Part shown: in pieces, positions 1 to 6,044 of the stretch
Numbering within the stretch: the first letter of the stretch is position 1
How the letters are laid out: every line of letters starts with the position of its first letter
Source: an uncultured Lachnospiraceae bacterium
Lineage (GTDB): Bacteria; Bacillota; Clostridia; Lachnospirales; Lachnospiraceae
Direction: 5' to 3'
NCBI GenBank assembly: GCA_947174725.1
Contig: CAMWKA010000117.1
Coordinates: 1 to 6,044 of the forward strand
Length of the DNA stretch: 6,044 bases
Position numbers and translations under genes: made by a program
The notes under the pieces: generated by a model
Databases searched by the model: none
What the model saw: the letters and a program-made list of their open reading frames with translations, nothing else
Told to the model about the DNA's origin: nothing

Positions 1-483
1 TTATCTTCCACCAGTGCGGAAGTTGCAGAGTCAGCCTCCGGTGTCAGTGTAGATTATTATATTATGCTGTTGGGTGATCTTGCCCTGCCGGGTGTCGTCT
101 TAGAATATATTGTGGAGGCAGTAAATAGGATCAGTGATATCATTACCGCTTCCGGCGTGCAGATCATCATATTTATCGCTGCTTTGCAGTCCATTCCGGG
201 CTCTATGTATGAGGTTGCGAAGATCGAGGGTGCAACGGCATATGAAACTTTTTGGAAGGTGACATTCCCCATGGTAATGCCACATATCATTACCAATGTG
301 GTATATACGGTGGTAGATAGCTTTGCAGACAGCGAGGTTGTTGACCTGGCATATAAGACGGCATTTAAACTGGGTAATTACGGATTGAGTTCGGCATTCA
401 GTTTGATCAGTACGGTGGTTACCTGTCTGATTCTGGTGATCGTATGCAGATTTATTCAGAAGAGGACATTCTACTACAATTAG
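1..483 (+). CDS. Sugar ABC transporter permease, LplB/UgpA-like (5' end missing)
   Basis: This is the C-terminal 160 residues of a binding-protein-dependent transport permease. The reading frame is open from base 1 and ends at TAG 481-483. Permeases of this family are usually about 290-320 residues, so roughly the first half lies outside the window. The diagnostic cytoplasmic EAA loop is visible at residues 71-94 of the fragment (EVAKIEGATAYETFWKV, then a proline-ending segment), which is where the ATPase docks. Hydrophobic segments flank it: one around IIIFIAAL before the loop, and a last membrane helix around STVVTCLILVIVCRF near the C terminus, followed by a short basic tail. It would form the membrane channel as a heterodimer with the next permease, whose start codon lies 14 bases after this stop. 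Family assignment is secure from the EAA loop and the pairing; the substrate cannot be read from the sequence. Confidence 0.9.
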   Translation, partial: LSSTSAEVAESASGVSVDYYIMLLGDLALPGVVLEYIVEAVNRISDIITASGVQIIIFIAALQSIPGSMYEVAKIEGATAYETFWKVTFPMVMPHIITNVVYTVVDSFADSEVVDLAYKTAFKLGNYGLSSAFSLISTVVTCLILVIVCRFIQKRTFYYN

Positions 484-490
484 GAAGGAG
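484..490 (+). promoter_or_regulatory. Ribosome binding site for the second permease
   Basis: GAAGGAG directly follows the stop codon of the first permease and sits 7 bases before ATG 498. This spacing selects ATG 498 over the in-frame ATG at 444, which lies inside the upstream gene and has no comparable site. Confidence 0.8.
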
Positions 491-497
491 CGTTCCG

Positions 498-1502
498 ATG
501 GGATCAGAAAGTAAAGAAAAAAAATCTGTTTTTCTGCGTTTTAAGGAATATCGACAGGGTAAGGATTTTCATAATGACAAAAAAGGTTTTATTGCTTCAG
601 GTAAGAAACTGATTATAGATATCTTCCGGTTTTTGATTATTGTTGGAATCAGTTATGTTATCCTGGCACCGGTAATCGGAATTGTGATCAATTCTTTCTT
701 TTCGGATGCAGACGCGTATAATCCGATGGTCTATATGATTCCGCAGGATCCGACCACCAGCCGTTATGATCTTGTGTTGGAACGGCTAAACTACTGGGCG
801 ACCTGCAGTAAGACGTTGATATATTCCGCTTCTTTGATGTTGATACAGGTTGTGATCTGTTCTATGGTAGGATATGGATTTGCAAGATTTAATTTTCCGG
901 GCAAAAATATTTTATTTGCCTGTGTGGTGGTCATGATCGTTATTCCGGCACATACCATTATGTTGCCTTTATATACCACCTTTAAAAATTTTGATCCTTT
1001 TGGTATAATAACGTTAATAAAGGGAGCTCCCATCAATCTGATGGGAAGCAGCGCTCCGATGTATATCATGACCGCGCTGGGCTGCGGACTGCGCTCAGGT
1101 TTGTATATTTATATATTTAATCAATTCTTCCGCGGTCTGCCGAAAGAGATCGAGGAAGCTGCATTTGTAGATGGTGCCGGAGTATGGTATACTTACTTTA
1201 GGATCATGCTGGTAAATGCGATCCCATCCGTTATTACGGTGGCTGTATTTTCGATGGTATGGCAATATAATGACACATTTTACGCGAACCTGTTTCTGAT
1301 CAGTTCGGATGTGATCATCGGTATGAAGATTTCTACCCTGCAGGCAACCATCGCCAATCTTGATAAGATTCTTGACCCGACGATCCAGGAGCTTTATCTG
1401 GATGCCGGCATCGTACTGGTCATGCTGCCTGTGGTAATTATTTATGTATTACTACAGAGGCACTTTATTGAAGGTGTTGAGAGAAGCGGTATTGTTGGTT
1501 AA
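498..1502 (+). CDS. Carbohydrate ABC transporter permease, MalG/YtcP-like
   Basis: A complete inner-membrane permease of 334 residues, the second half of the transport channel. The start at ATG 498 is chosen for its ribosome binding site; a longer reading frame from 444 would add 18 residues and overlap the upstream gene. The N terminus is a basic cytoplasmic tail of about 40 residues, somewhat long for the family. Membrane segments are visible at roughly 43-67, 107-128, 137-159, 196-210, 243-258 and 302-320. The conserved YGFARF is at 126-131. The EAA loop begins at E219-E220-A221-A222 and continues FVDGAG, the ATPase contact site. The C terminus (QRHFIEGVERSGIVG) matches the usual MalG-family ending, where QR-F--G----G--G is typical. 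The gene is probably co-transcribed with the first permease. The transported sugar is not evident; LplC/YtcP-type permeases often serve plant or host oligosaccharides. Confidence 0.93.
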   Translation: MGSESKEKKSVFLRFKEYRQGKDFHNDKKGFIASGKKLIIDIFRFLIIVGISYVILAPVIGIVINSFFSDADAYNPMVYMIPQDPTTSRYDLVLERLNYWATCSKTLIYSASLMLIQVVICSMVGYGFARFNFPGKNILFACVVVMIVIPAHTIMLPLYTTFKNFDPFGIITLIKGAPINLMGSSAPMYIMTALGCGLRSGLYIYIFNQFFRGLPKEIEEAAFVDGAGVWYTYFRIMLVNAIPSVITVAVFSMVWQYNDTFYANLFLISSDVIIGMKISTLQATIANLDKILDPTIQELYLDAGIVLVMLPVVIIYVLLQRHFIEGVERSGIVG

Positions 1503-1551
1503 TACCTATTCTTTTAGCATAGATGTACAGAAATGGAAAAGCATAAAAAAG

Positions 1552-1558
1552 AAGGAGG
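1552..1558 (+). promoter_or_regulatory. Strong ribosome binding site with ambiguous start
   Basis: AAGGAGG is a near-perfect Shine-Dalgarno sequence. It abuts an ATG (1559) that reads only four codons (MKKD) before TGA 1571-1573. The in-frame TTG at 1570 has an 11-base spacing and leads straight into the lipoprotein signal peptide. The TGA and the TTG overlap in the bases TTGA. I take TTG 1570 as the start. Confidence 0.65.
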
Positions 1559-1569
1559 ATGAAAAAAGA

Positions 1570-3435
1570 TTGAAAGCAAAAATTGCAAAGAAATTACTTT
1601 CTGTATTGCTTGCAACGGTTTTGGTAACAGCGAGTCTTACTGCATGTGGTGGAGACGGTGCTGAGACAACCGGAGGCAATGAAACAGAAACAGGAACGGA
1701 AGTCGACGATACGGTTCCCGTAGATGATGCAGCAGGCGTTGATACCCCTGCGACAGCAGCAAGCGTTGATTTTGAAGACGGAGCATGCGCTTTTGTCAAG
1801 ATGAACCTGTTAAAGGGAACTCCGGATGAGTCTCTTTTATCCGTTGTCGATTTTAATGGTTCTAAGGCACTGTATGTAGAAAACGTATCCGGAAAATCCA
1901 TGTTTGTTGGTATCAATGTAAGCGCGCTGGTTGGCGATAAGATCGCAGACATCAGCAAGATTACCATGGATATCGGAACATCCCGTGCGGATGGTTCTTT
2001 CTCAGCAGTATCCGGTTATCTGTATGCTTATACAGGAGAAAACAATGATGAAGTAAAAGGGGATGACTGGTCAGTTTATCTGGAATCAGCAAATCCTAAG
2101 ACAGCTGTATTTGACGTATCCGGTGCAGGATTTGTAGCGGGTGCAGACAATTATATTATCCTGTCTAAAGAGACGGATAACAATACAGCGTCTGCAGCAA
2201 GTTTGTATATTGATAATATTACTTTCCTGGATGCTTCCGGTAATGTAATCGAAGCGGATACTTCCGTTGACTTTGGTTCTCCGGCAGGATTTGAGAGTTC
2301 AGGAAAAGACCTTTCAAATCTGTGTGTGGTAACTGGCGCTGTAGTATTTGAAGGCTTTGAGAAGAGCGGGGACGCATGGGCTCAGGATGGTCTTGATATG
2401 CCTCAGGAAATCCTTGATGCATTGGTTCCGGGTAGCGTAGTAGAGATTGAATATACAAGTGAAAATGGTGATATGTGGATCGTAATGCCGGATTCAGCAG
2501 AAGGCTGGATGAGAGTCGGCGACGGTAACAACGGAGCGGCTTATATCAATAATTCCCACAACATCGCACAGATCACTTATGGGCAGATTGCAGAGTTCTG
2601 TGGTGACGACGTAAGCACATGGGGCGCAAGAATGCAGTGTGAAGCTTCTGGTGCATGGGAAGTATTCAGTGTTAAGGTAGGTCAGAAAGCTCCGATATAT
2701 ACGGTAGGCAATCCGGTTGTATTTGAAGGCTTTGAGAAGAGCGGGGACGCATGGGCTCAGGATGGTCTTGATATGCCTCAGGAGGTTCTTGACGCATTAG
2801 TTCCGGGCAGTGTTGTTGAACTTGACTTTAACAGTGAATCCGGAAATCTCTGGATCGTAATGCCGGATTCCTCAGAAGGATGGATGAGAGTCGGTGACGG
2901 TAATAATGGATCCGCAGTTTGTGTGAATGGCAAGTGCTATGTTACTTATGAGCAGATCGCAGAGTTCTGCGGCGACGACGTAAGTGCGTGGGGCGCAAGA
3001 ATGCAGGCGGAATCTGATACGGCTTGGGAAGTATATGGCGTCAGAGTAGGTACTGCGCTTGAGATGAAGATGGTAAATAATAATGTAGCATTTGAGGGCT
3101 TTGAGAAGAGCGGGGACGCATGGGCTCAGGACGGTCTTGATATGCCTCAGGAAATCCTTGACGCATTGGTTCCGGGCAGCGTTGTAACGCTTAATTTCAC
3201 AAGCGAATCCGGTAATCTTTGGATCGTTATGCCGGATTCCTCAGAAGGCTGGATGAGAGTCGGCGACGGCAATAATGGAACCGCTGCATGCAACAACGGT
3301 GCATGTCAGGTGACTTATGAGCAGATCGCAGAGTTCTGCGGCGATGACGTAAGTGCATGGGGTGCAAGGATGCAGGCGGAGTCCGATACGGCTTGGGAAG
3401 TATATAGTGTAACTGTAGGTCAGGCGGCAGAATAA
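1570..3435 (+). CDS. Lipoprotein with CBM-like domain and three tandem repeat domains
   Basis: I do not recognise a named family for the whole 621-residue protein. From TTG 1570 it begins with a lipoprotein signal peptide (MKAKIAKK, hydrophobic core, lipobox LTAC), so Cys26 would be lipidated and the protein anchored outside the membrane. An acidic, Thr/Gly-rich linker follows to about residue 65. Residues about 66-230 resemble a carbohydrate-binding beta-sandwich: the start VDFEDG and the end SLYIDNITFLDASGN are typical of CBM-like domains. Three near-identical domains follow at 258-382, 383-505 and 506-621. Each carries FEGFEKSGDAWAQDGLDMPQ, LWIVMPDS or a close variant, EGWMRVGDGNNG, EQIAEFCGDD or GQIAEFCGDD, W-GARMQ and WEV--V-VG. 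The many conserved tryptophans suit glycan stacking. No catalytic motif was seen. Position between permeases and binding protein suggests a surface glycan-binding role, which is inference. The reading frame remains open upstream, so the start is uncertain. Confidence 0.82.
   Translation: MKAKIAKKLLSVLLATVLVTASLTACGGDGAETTGGNETETGTEVDDTVPVDDAAGVDTPATAASVDFEDGACAFVKMNLLKGTPDESLLSVVDFNGSKALYVENVSGKSMFVGINVSALVGDKIADISKITMDIGTSRADGSFSAVSGYLYAYTGENNDEVKGDDWSVYLESANPKTAVFDVSGAGFVAGADNYIILSKETDNNTASAASLYIDNITFLDASGNVIEADTSVDFGSPAGFESSGKDLSNLCVVTGAVVFEGFEKSGDAWAQDGLDMPQEILDALVPGSVVEIEYTSENGDMWIVMPDSAEGWMRVGDGNNGAAYINNSHNIAQITYGQIAEFCGDDVSTWGARMQCEASGAWEVFSVKVGQKAPIYTVGNPVVFEGFEKSGDAWAQDGLDMPQEVLDALVPGSVVELDFNSESGNLWIVMPDSSEGWMRVGDGNNGSAVCVNGKCYVTYEQIAEFCGDDVSAWGARMQAESDTAWEVYGVRVGTALEMKMVNNNVAFEGFEKSGDAWAQDGLDMPQEILDALVPGSVVTLNFTSESGNLWIVMPDSSEGWMRVGDGNNGTAACNNGACQVTYEQIAEFCGDDVSAWGARMQAESDTAWEVYSVTVGQAAE
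2341..2715 (+). repeat. Tandem domain repeat, unit 1
   Basis: The first of three direct repeats inside the lipoprotein gene, 125 codons including the linker. It is the most divergent at protein level. Its central loop reads AAYINNSHNIAQITY and lacks the cysteine pair of units 2 and 3. It also has its own extra cysteine in RMQCEAS (residue 357), where the other two have RMQAES. Confidence 0.95.
2716..3084 (+). repeat. Tandem domain repeat, unit 2
   Basis: The second direct repeat, 123 codons. Bases 2719-2783 are identical to 2344-2408 of unit 1 over 65 bases. The rest is closer to unit 3, especially from LWIVMPDSSEGWMRVGDG onward and in EQIAEFCGDDVSAWGARMQ. It carries a C-VNGK-C pair at residues 451 and 456. 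Confidence 0.95.
3085..3432 (+). repeat. Tandem domain repeat, unit 3
   Basis: The third direct repeat, 116 codons, ending the protein four residues after the usual V-VG terminus of the unit. Many of its differences from unit 2 in the shared blocks are third-codon-position changes, so the protein sequence has been kept while the DNA drifted. It has a C-NNGA-C pair at residues 574 and 579. Confidence 0.95.
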
Positions 3436-3451
3436 TTTCTATCTTAAAAGA

Positions 3452-3491
3452 ATGGCGTATGGGGATACATTCTGTAGGAACCATACGCCGT
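3452..3491 (+). other. Intergenic hairpin between lipoprotein and binding-protein genes
   Basis: An 11-bp stem pairs 3452-3462 (ATGGCGTATGG) with 3481-3491, with one G-T wobble. The 18-base loop contains a small inner hairpin (TACA 3466-3469 with TGTA 3473-3476). No T-run follows on the + strand; the next bases are A-rich and lead into the ribosome binding site of the next gene. It therefore does not look like a rho-independent terminator for this strand. It may be an mRNA stabiliser or processing site that sets binding-protein expression apart from the upstream genes; this is inference. Confidence 0.7.
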
Positions 3492-3519
3492 AAAATAAAA
3501 AAAGGAGGTATAAAATAAT

Positions 3520-4992
3520 ATGAAGGGATTTAAGAGATTTCTGGCTCTTGGTCTTGCGGCAATGATGACATTATCCCTTGCTGCTTGTGGCGGCGGAAAT
3601 GATGGAGCAGGAACAGGAGATGGCACACAGGGAGCAGCAACCAATCCGGGTACTCCAACAACAGATGGTTATGCTCATTATGATTCTGATGGCAATCGGG
3701 TGATTTTGATGGCATGCTGGTGGGATCGTTATTATGATAGCGACGACACGGCATTGGATGACGATCCGTCCTTTTCCTATACAGAGGATGGTGAGATCAA
3801 AGTTGCGGATCAGATGAGATTTGATGTAGTGGCGGCGATCGAAGAGAAGTATGGTGTAAAACTTCAGTGGATCAACTTAACTTATTCCGGACAGGAAGAA
3901 TCCATCAACAACTCTATCTTAGCAGGTTCTCCTGATGCAGACGTATATCTGGTTGATCTTGCAATGGGTGTTCCCGCTGCATTGAACGGATACTGCGTTG
4001 ACTTAAAGTCAGTGCTTCCGGAAGATACAGATCTGTTTACGGATCAGATTAATATGAGTTACTTACAGTTGGGCGATGGCACAGCATGTCTGCTTCACCC
4101 GGTAGCTGCAGAATCTACTGTAGAAGCTACTTATCCGCTTGCATTTAATGTTCAGATACTTAAGGATGCAGGTTTGGAAGATCCTCGTGATCTGTATGCA
4201 AGAGGCGAGTGGACATGGGATAAATTCAACGAATATGCAACAGCGCTTGCAAAGGATACAGATGGCGACGGTGCTATCGATCAGTATGGTTTTGCAGGAT
4301 TTGGACCGGATGTGGCAATGCTTCTCTTAATGAGTAATGGCGCAACCATCGCTTCCGGTACAACACAGACAATGACAGATGCGAAGGTTGCAGAAGCGCT
4401 TCAGCAGCTGTCTGATATGTATAATGTTTATGGTTATTGTTATCCTGCAGTAGAAGGGGATAATGGCGATACGGGACGTAATGTCTATACAAATGGTAAT
4501 ATCGGTTTCTGGCCCAGCGCAGCGTGGATCGCAGCCGGAAATAATGACTATCCGACAGACGGTACAGTAGGTGTATCATTTGATACAGCGTATGTAGCAT
4601 GGCCGGTAGGACCCAGCGGAAATGCAGAAACCAATGCGCAGAAACTGACAAGTGGATCTTATTATATGATTCCTGTAGGTATCAAGGATCCGGAGCTTGT
4701 TTATAACGTATTCTATGATTACTGCAACTACTATAATGATGATGTTTCCGTACGTGATGACAGAGAGACACTTTGGTGGTGGTATGAGTCCACAGCTTCT
4801 AAGCAAGAGCTGCAGGACGCTAACTTCCAGGTAATGTTTGATGCAGGTATGCATGAAGCATTTGATCTGTGGCAGAACCTTGGAATCGAGTATGATTGGG
4901 ATTCATTGATTTTTGGCAATGTAACACCGGCTCAGTTCCAGGAGACATATAAGCAGCAGATTCAGGATGGTCTGGACAGCTACTTTAAATAA
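3520..4992 (+). CDS. Extracellular solute-binding protein, family 1 (sugar ABC transporter)
   Basis: A complete 490-residue substrate-binding lipoprotein. ATG 3520 follows AAAGGAGGT (3501-3509) by 10 bases. The signal peptide starts MKGFKRFLALGL and ends in the lipobox LAAC, with Cys23 as the predicted lipid anchor. A Gly/Thr/Asn-rich linker to about residue 48 tethers the domain to the membrane. The family 1 fold is supported by EEKYGVKLQW, the SPDADVYLVD strand, YPLAFNVQILKDAGLEDP, and the hallmark GEWTWDKFNEYA (W231, W233). Directly after it, DTDGDGAID at 246-254 is an EF-hand-like calcium loop followed by QYGF, a recurring feature in this family. Aromatic clusters at W67-W68 and W419-W421 could contribute to sugar stacking. 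It would deliver substrate to the two upstream permeases. At 490 residues it is longer than many family 1 proteins (about 420-450) but within the LplA-like range. Substrate is unknown. Confidence 0.94.
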   Translation: MKGFKRFLALGLAAMMTLSLAACGGGNDGAGTGDGTQGAATNPGTPTTDGYAHYDSDGNRVILMACWWDRYYDSDDTALDDDPSFSYTEDGEIKVADQMRFDVVAAIEEKYGVKLQWINLTYSGQEESINNSILAGSPDADVYLVDLAMGVPAALNGYCVDLKSVLPEDTDLFTDQINMSYLQLGDGTACLLHPVAAESTVEATYPLAFNVQILKDAGLEDPRDLYARGEWTWDKFNEYATALAKDTDGDGAIDQYGFAGFGPDVAMLLLMSNGATIASGTTQTMTDAKVAEALQQLSDMYNVYGYCYPAVEGDNGDTGRNVYTNGNIGFWPSAAWIAAGNNDYPTDGTVGVSFDTAYVAWPVGPSGNAETNAQKLTSGSYYMIPVGIKDPELVYNVFYDYCNYYNDDVSVRDDRETLWWWYESTASKQELQDANFQVMFDAGMHEAFDLWQNLGIEYDWDSLIFGNVTPAQFQETYKQQIQDGLDSYFK

Positions 4993-5020
4993 ATGTTTTA
5001 GCAAATAAGCTGAAAGAGAT

Positions 5021-5049
5021 GCCCGCATCCGATAGGGTGCGGGCGTTTT
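5021..5049 (+). terminator. Rho-independent terminator after the binding-protein gene
   Basis: A GC-rich 10-bp stem pairs 5021-5030 (GCCCGCATCC) with 5035-5044 (GGGTGCGGGC), including one G-T wobble, around a GATA tetraloop. GTTTT follows at 5045-5049. It begins 28 bases after the stop codon of the binding-protein gene. The T-run is short, so read-through into the downstream genes is plausible. Confidence 0.85.
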
Positions 5050-5078
5050 CTAAGTAGCAGTGTAAGAAAGAATCGAAG

Positions 5079-5723
5079 ATGGAACATAAGTCATCAAATT
5101 CAAAAAAGGAAAATAAGCTGCAGGATTTTTTCGGGCTGGATGGACCGTTTTCCAACTTTATGAATACATTGGGAAATATCATTTGGACAGGTCTGCTCTG
5201 GCTGGTTACCTCCATTCCGTTGATTACTATGGGATGTTCGGCTATGGGTGCGTTCCGTGCCTCGGAAAAGACCAGAAAAAATCAAGGGTATATAACGAAA
5301 GAATTTTTTACCGGATTTGTAAGCGACTGGAAGACGGCATTGCCGATGCAGATTGTGAATCTTATTTTTTTTGCATGGCTGATTTTCGACTGTATTTATC
5401 TGTATGGATATGAAGCGGAATATGCGCTGGTAATATCGTATGTTTTATACGGTATCCTGTTTTTTGCGCTGGGACTAAATTGTTATTATTATCCATGCCT
5501 TGGGGTATTTGAAGGCAATTTTTTTGAAATATTTAAGATTGCATTTTATATGACATTTCGTCATCTGCTTACGACCATAGCATTGGTGGGACTGATTGCG
5601 GCAGCGGTATTGGTTGTCTATCTGATGCCGTGGAGTATTATGATCGTACCGGGATTATGGTGGTATGCAGCTGACATCCTGATCCAGCGGGTTATCAGGA
5701 AAGAGATTGGGGAAACTGTTTAA
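5079..5723 (+). CDS. DUF624 (YesL-like) membrane protein
   Basis: A 214-residue integral membrane protein matching the YesL/DUF624 family in length (about 200-220) and pattern. The conserved N-terminal block is visible: FFGLDGPFSNFMNTLGN, then a helix and the SIPLITMG-SAMGAF segment at about 45-59. Membrane segments lie at roughly 30-52, 88-109, 115-138 and 163-183, with a last hydrophobic stretch at 186-203 ending in a basic tail. ATG 5079 is the first start after the terminator; the ribosome binding site is weak (AGAAAG at 5065-5070, spacing 8). Biochemical function is unknown. Members are often found beside sugar ABC transporter and glycoside hydrolase genes, as in the Bacillus yes rhamnogalacturonan cluster, and an accessory role in uptake is a common guess. 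The next gene starts 30 bases after its stop, so the two are probably co-transcribed. Confidence 0.88.
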   Translation: MEHKSSNSKKENKLQDFFGLDGPFSNFMNTLGNIIWTGLLWLVTSIPLITMGCSAMGAFRASEKTRKNQGYITKEFFTGFVSDWKTALPMQIVNLIFFAWLIFDCIYLYGYEAEYALVISYVLYGILFFALGLNCYYYPCLGVFEGNFFEIFKIAFYMTFRHLLTTIALVGLIAAAVLVVYLMPWSIMIVPGLWWYAADILIQRVIRKEIGETV

Positions 5724-5735
5724 ACTAACGACTTT

Positions 5736-5744
5736 GGAAAGGAG
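5736..5744 (+). promoter_or_regulatory. Ribosome binding site for the SGNH hydrolase
   Basis: GGAAAGGAG sits 9 bases before ATG 5754 and supports that start. It is clearly stronger than the site of the preceding DUF624 gene. Confidence 0.75.
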
Positions 5745-5753
5745 CACAAGAAA

Positions 5754-6044
5754 ATGACGGAAAAAGATTTTACATTACCTTTGCCGGACGGCATGGTGAA
5801 CCGTGGCAACTGGGAGCGGATGAAAAAAGTGATGCGTCGGGCAGAGAAAGGGGAAAAACTTACGATTGCGTTTTTAGGAGGATCAATTACGCAGGGGTGC
5901 CTCGCGACCGTGCATGAAAAATGTTATGCCTATCTGACCTATTTGTGGTGGAAGGCAAGATATCCTAAAGCTGAGATTACCTATGTGAATGCGGGTATCG
6001 GCGGAACAACATCGCAGTTTGGAATTGCCAGGGTAGATCAGGAT
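5754..6044 (+). CDS. SGNH/GDSL-family hydrolase, probable carbohydrate esterase (3' end missing)
   Basis: The first 97 residues of a gene running off the window edge. The block I motif appears as LTIAFLGGSITQG, with Ser44 the predicted nucleophile in GGSIT (a variant of the GDSL box). Block II is seen as YVNAGIGGTTSQFG, with G83/G84 in the oxyanion-hole position. The remaining Asn block and the Asp-His pair must lie beyond the window. The N terminus (MTEKDFTLPLPDGMVNRGNW) has no signal peptide or membrane segment, so the enzyme is probably cytoplasmic. SGNH enzymes of this type in gut Firmicutes often act as acetyl esterases on plant-glycan oligosaccharides. With the transporter genes upstream, deacetylation of imported oligosaccharides is a reasonable inference, but substrate and ester type are not shown by the sequence. 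Confidence 0.85.
   Translation, partial: MTEKDFTLPLPDGMVNRGNWERMKKVMRRAEKGEKLTIAFLGGSITQGCLATVHEKCYAYLTYLWWKARYPKAEITYVNAGIGGTTSQFGIARVDQD

Noticed and set aside
444..497. Longer start for the second permease at ATG 444
   Set aside because: It would overlap the upstream permease by 40 bases, lacks a ribosome binding site, and adds a polar stretch not typical of the family. ATG 498 has a well-spaced GAAGGAG.
1477..1505. Possible promoter TTGAGA, 17 bases, TAATAC at the end of the second permease gene
   Set aside because: The -35 match is good but the -10 matches only 3 of 6 consensus bases. In AT-rich DNA such pairs arise often by chance, and the gene order fits co-transcription.
2341..3432. 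Repeats considered as a CRISPR array or mobile element
   Set aside because: The units are about 370 bases, in frame, and encode a conserved domain. There are no short repeat-spacer units, terminal inverted repeats or transposase.
3509..3519. TATAAAAT-like -10 element before the binding-protein gene
   Set aside because: It overlaps the gap between the ribosome binding site and the ATG, so a transcript from it would lack the Shine-Dalgarno. The A/T bases are better explained as a spacer.
3444..3644. Minus-strand reading frame across the lipoprotein/binding-protein gap
   Set aside because: It runs antisense to the binding-protein signal peptide and the hairpin, has proline-rich low-complexity composition, and lacks a ribosome binding site.
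4274..4651. Minus-strand reading frame of 125 codons inside the binding-protein gene
   Set aside because: It lies antisense to a well-supported family 1 binding protein and its His/Leu/Tyr/Arg-rich translation is typical of a shadow frame.

Overview
The window looks like part of a carbohydrate-uptake operon from a low-to-mid GC Gram-positive bacterium. A Lachnospiraceae-type gut Clostridium is the likeliest source. This is inferred from the strong AGGAGG-type ribosome binding sites, two lipoprotein signal peptides with LTAC/LAAC lipoboxes, the sugar ABC transporter family, a DUF624 (YesL-like) protein, and an SGNH esterase of the GGSIT type. No rRNA or other phylogenetic marker is present, so the genus cannot be named.

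Everything readable lies on the + strand. In order: the C-terminal half of an ABC sugar permease (1-483); a second, complete permease of the MalG/YtcP type (498-1502); a 621-residue lipoprotein with one CBM-like domain and three near-identical domains of about 115-125 residues (1570-3435); an intergenic hairpin (3452-3491); a family 1 extracellular solute-binding lipoprotein (3520-4992); a rho-independent terminator (5021-5049); a DUF624 membrane protein (5079-5723); and the N-terminal 97 residues of an SGNH/GDSL hydrolase (5754 to the window edge).

The genes fit one job. The solute-binding protein would capture an oligosaccharide and pass it to the two permeases. The ATPase is not encoded here and may be a shared MsmK/MsmX-type subunit. 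The triplicated lipoprotein probably sits on the cell surface and may help hold glycan near the transporter. The SGNH hydrolase shows no signal peptide, so it may remove acetyl groups from imported sugars in the cytoplasm. The role of the DUF624 protein is unknown, but the family is common in such loci.

Most of the window is ordinary for a glycan-utilisation locus. The one part that looks possibly undescribed is the lipoprotein with the tandem triplicated domain, placed between permease and binding-protein genes. I found no tRNA, rRNA, CRISPR array, insertion sequence or minus-strand gene. No gap between genes exceeds 90 bases.
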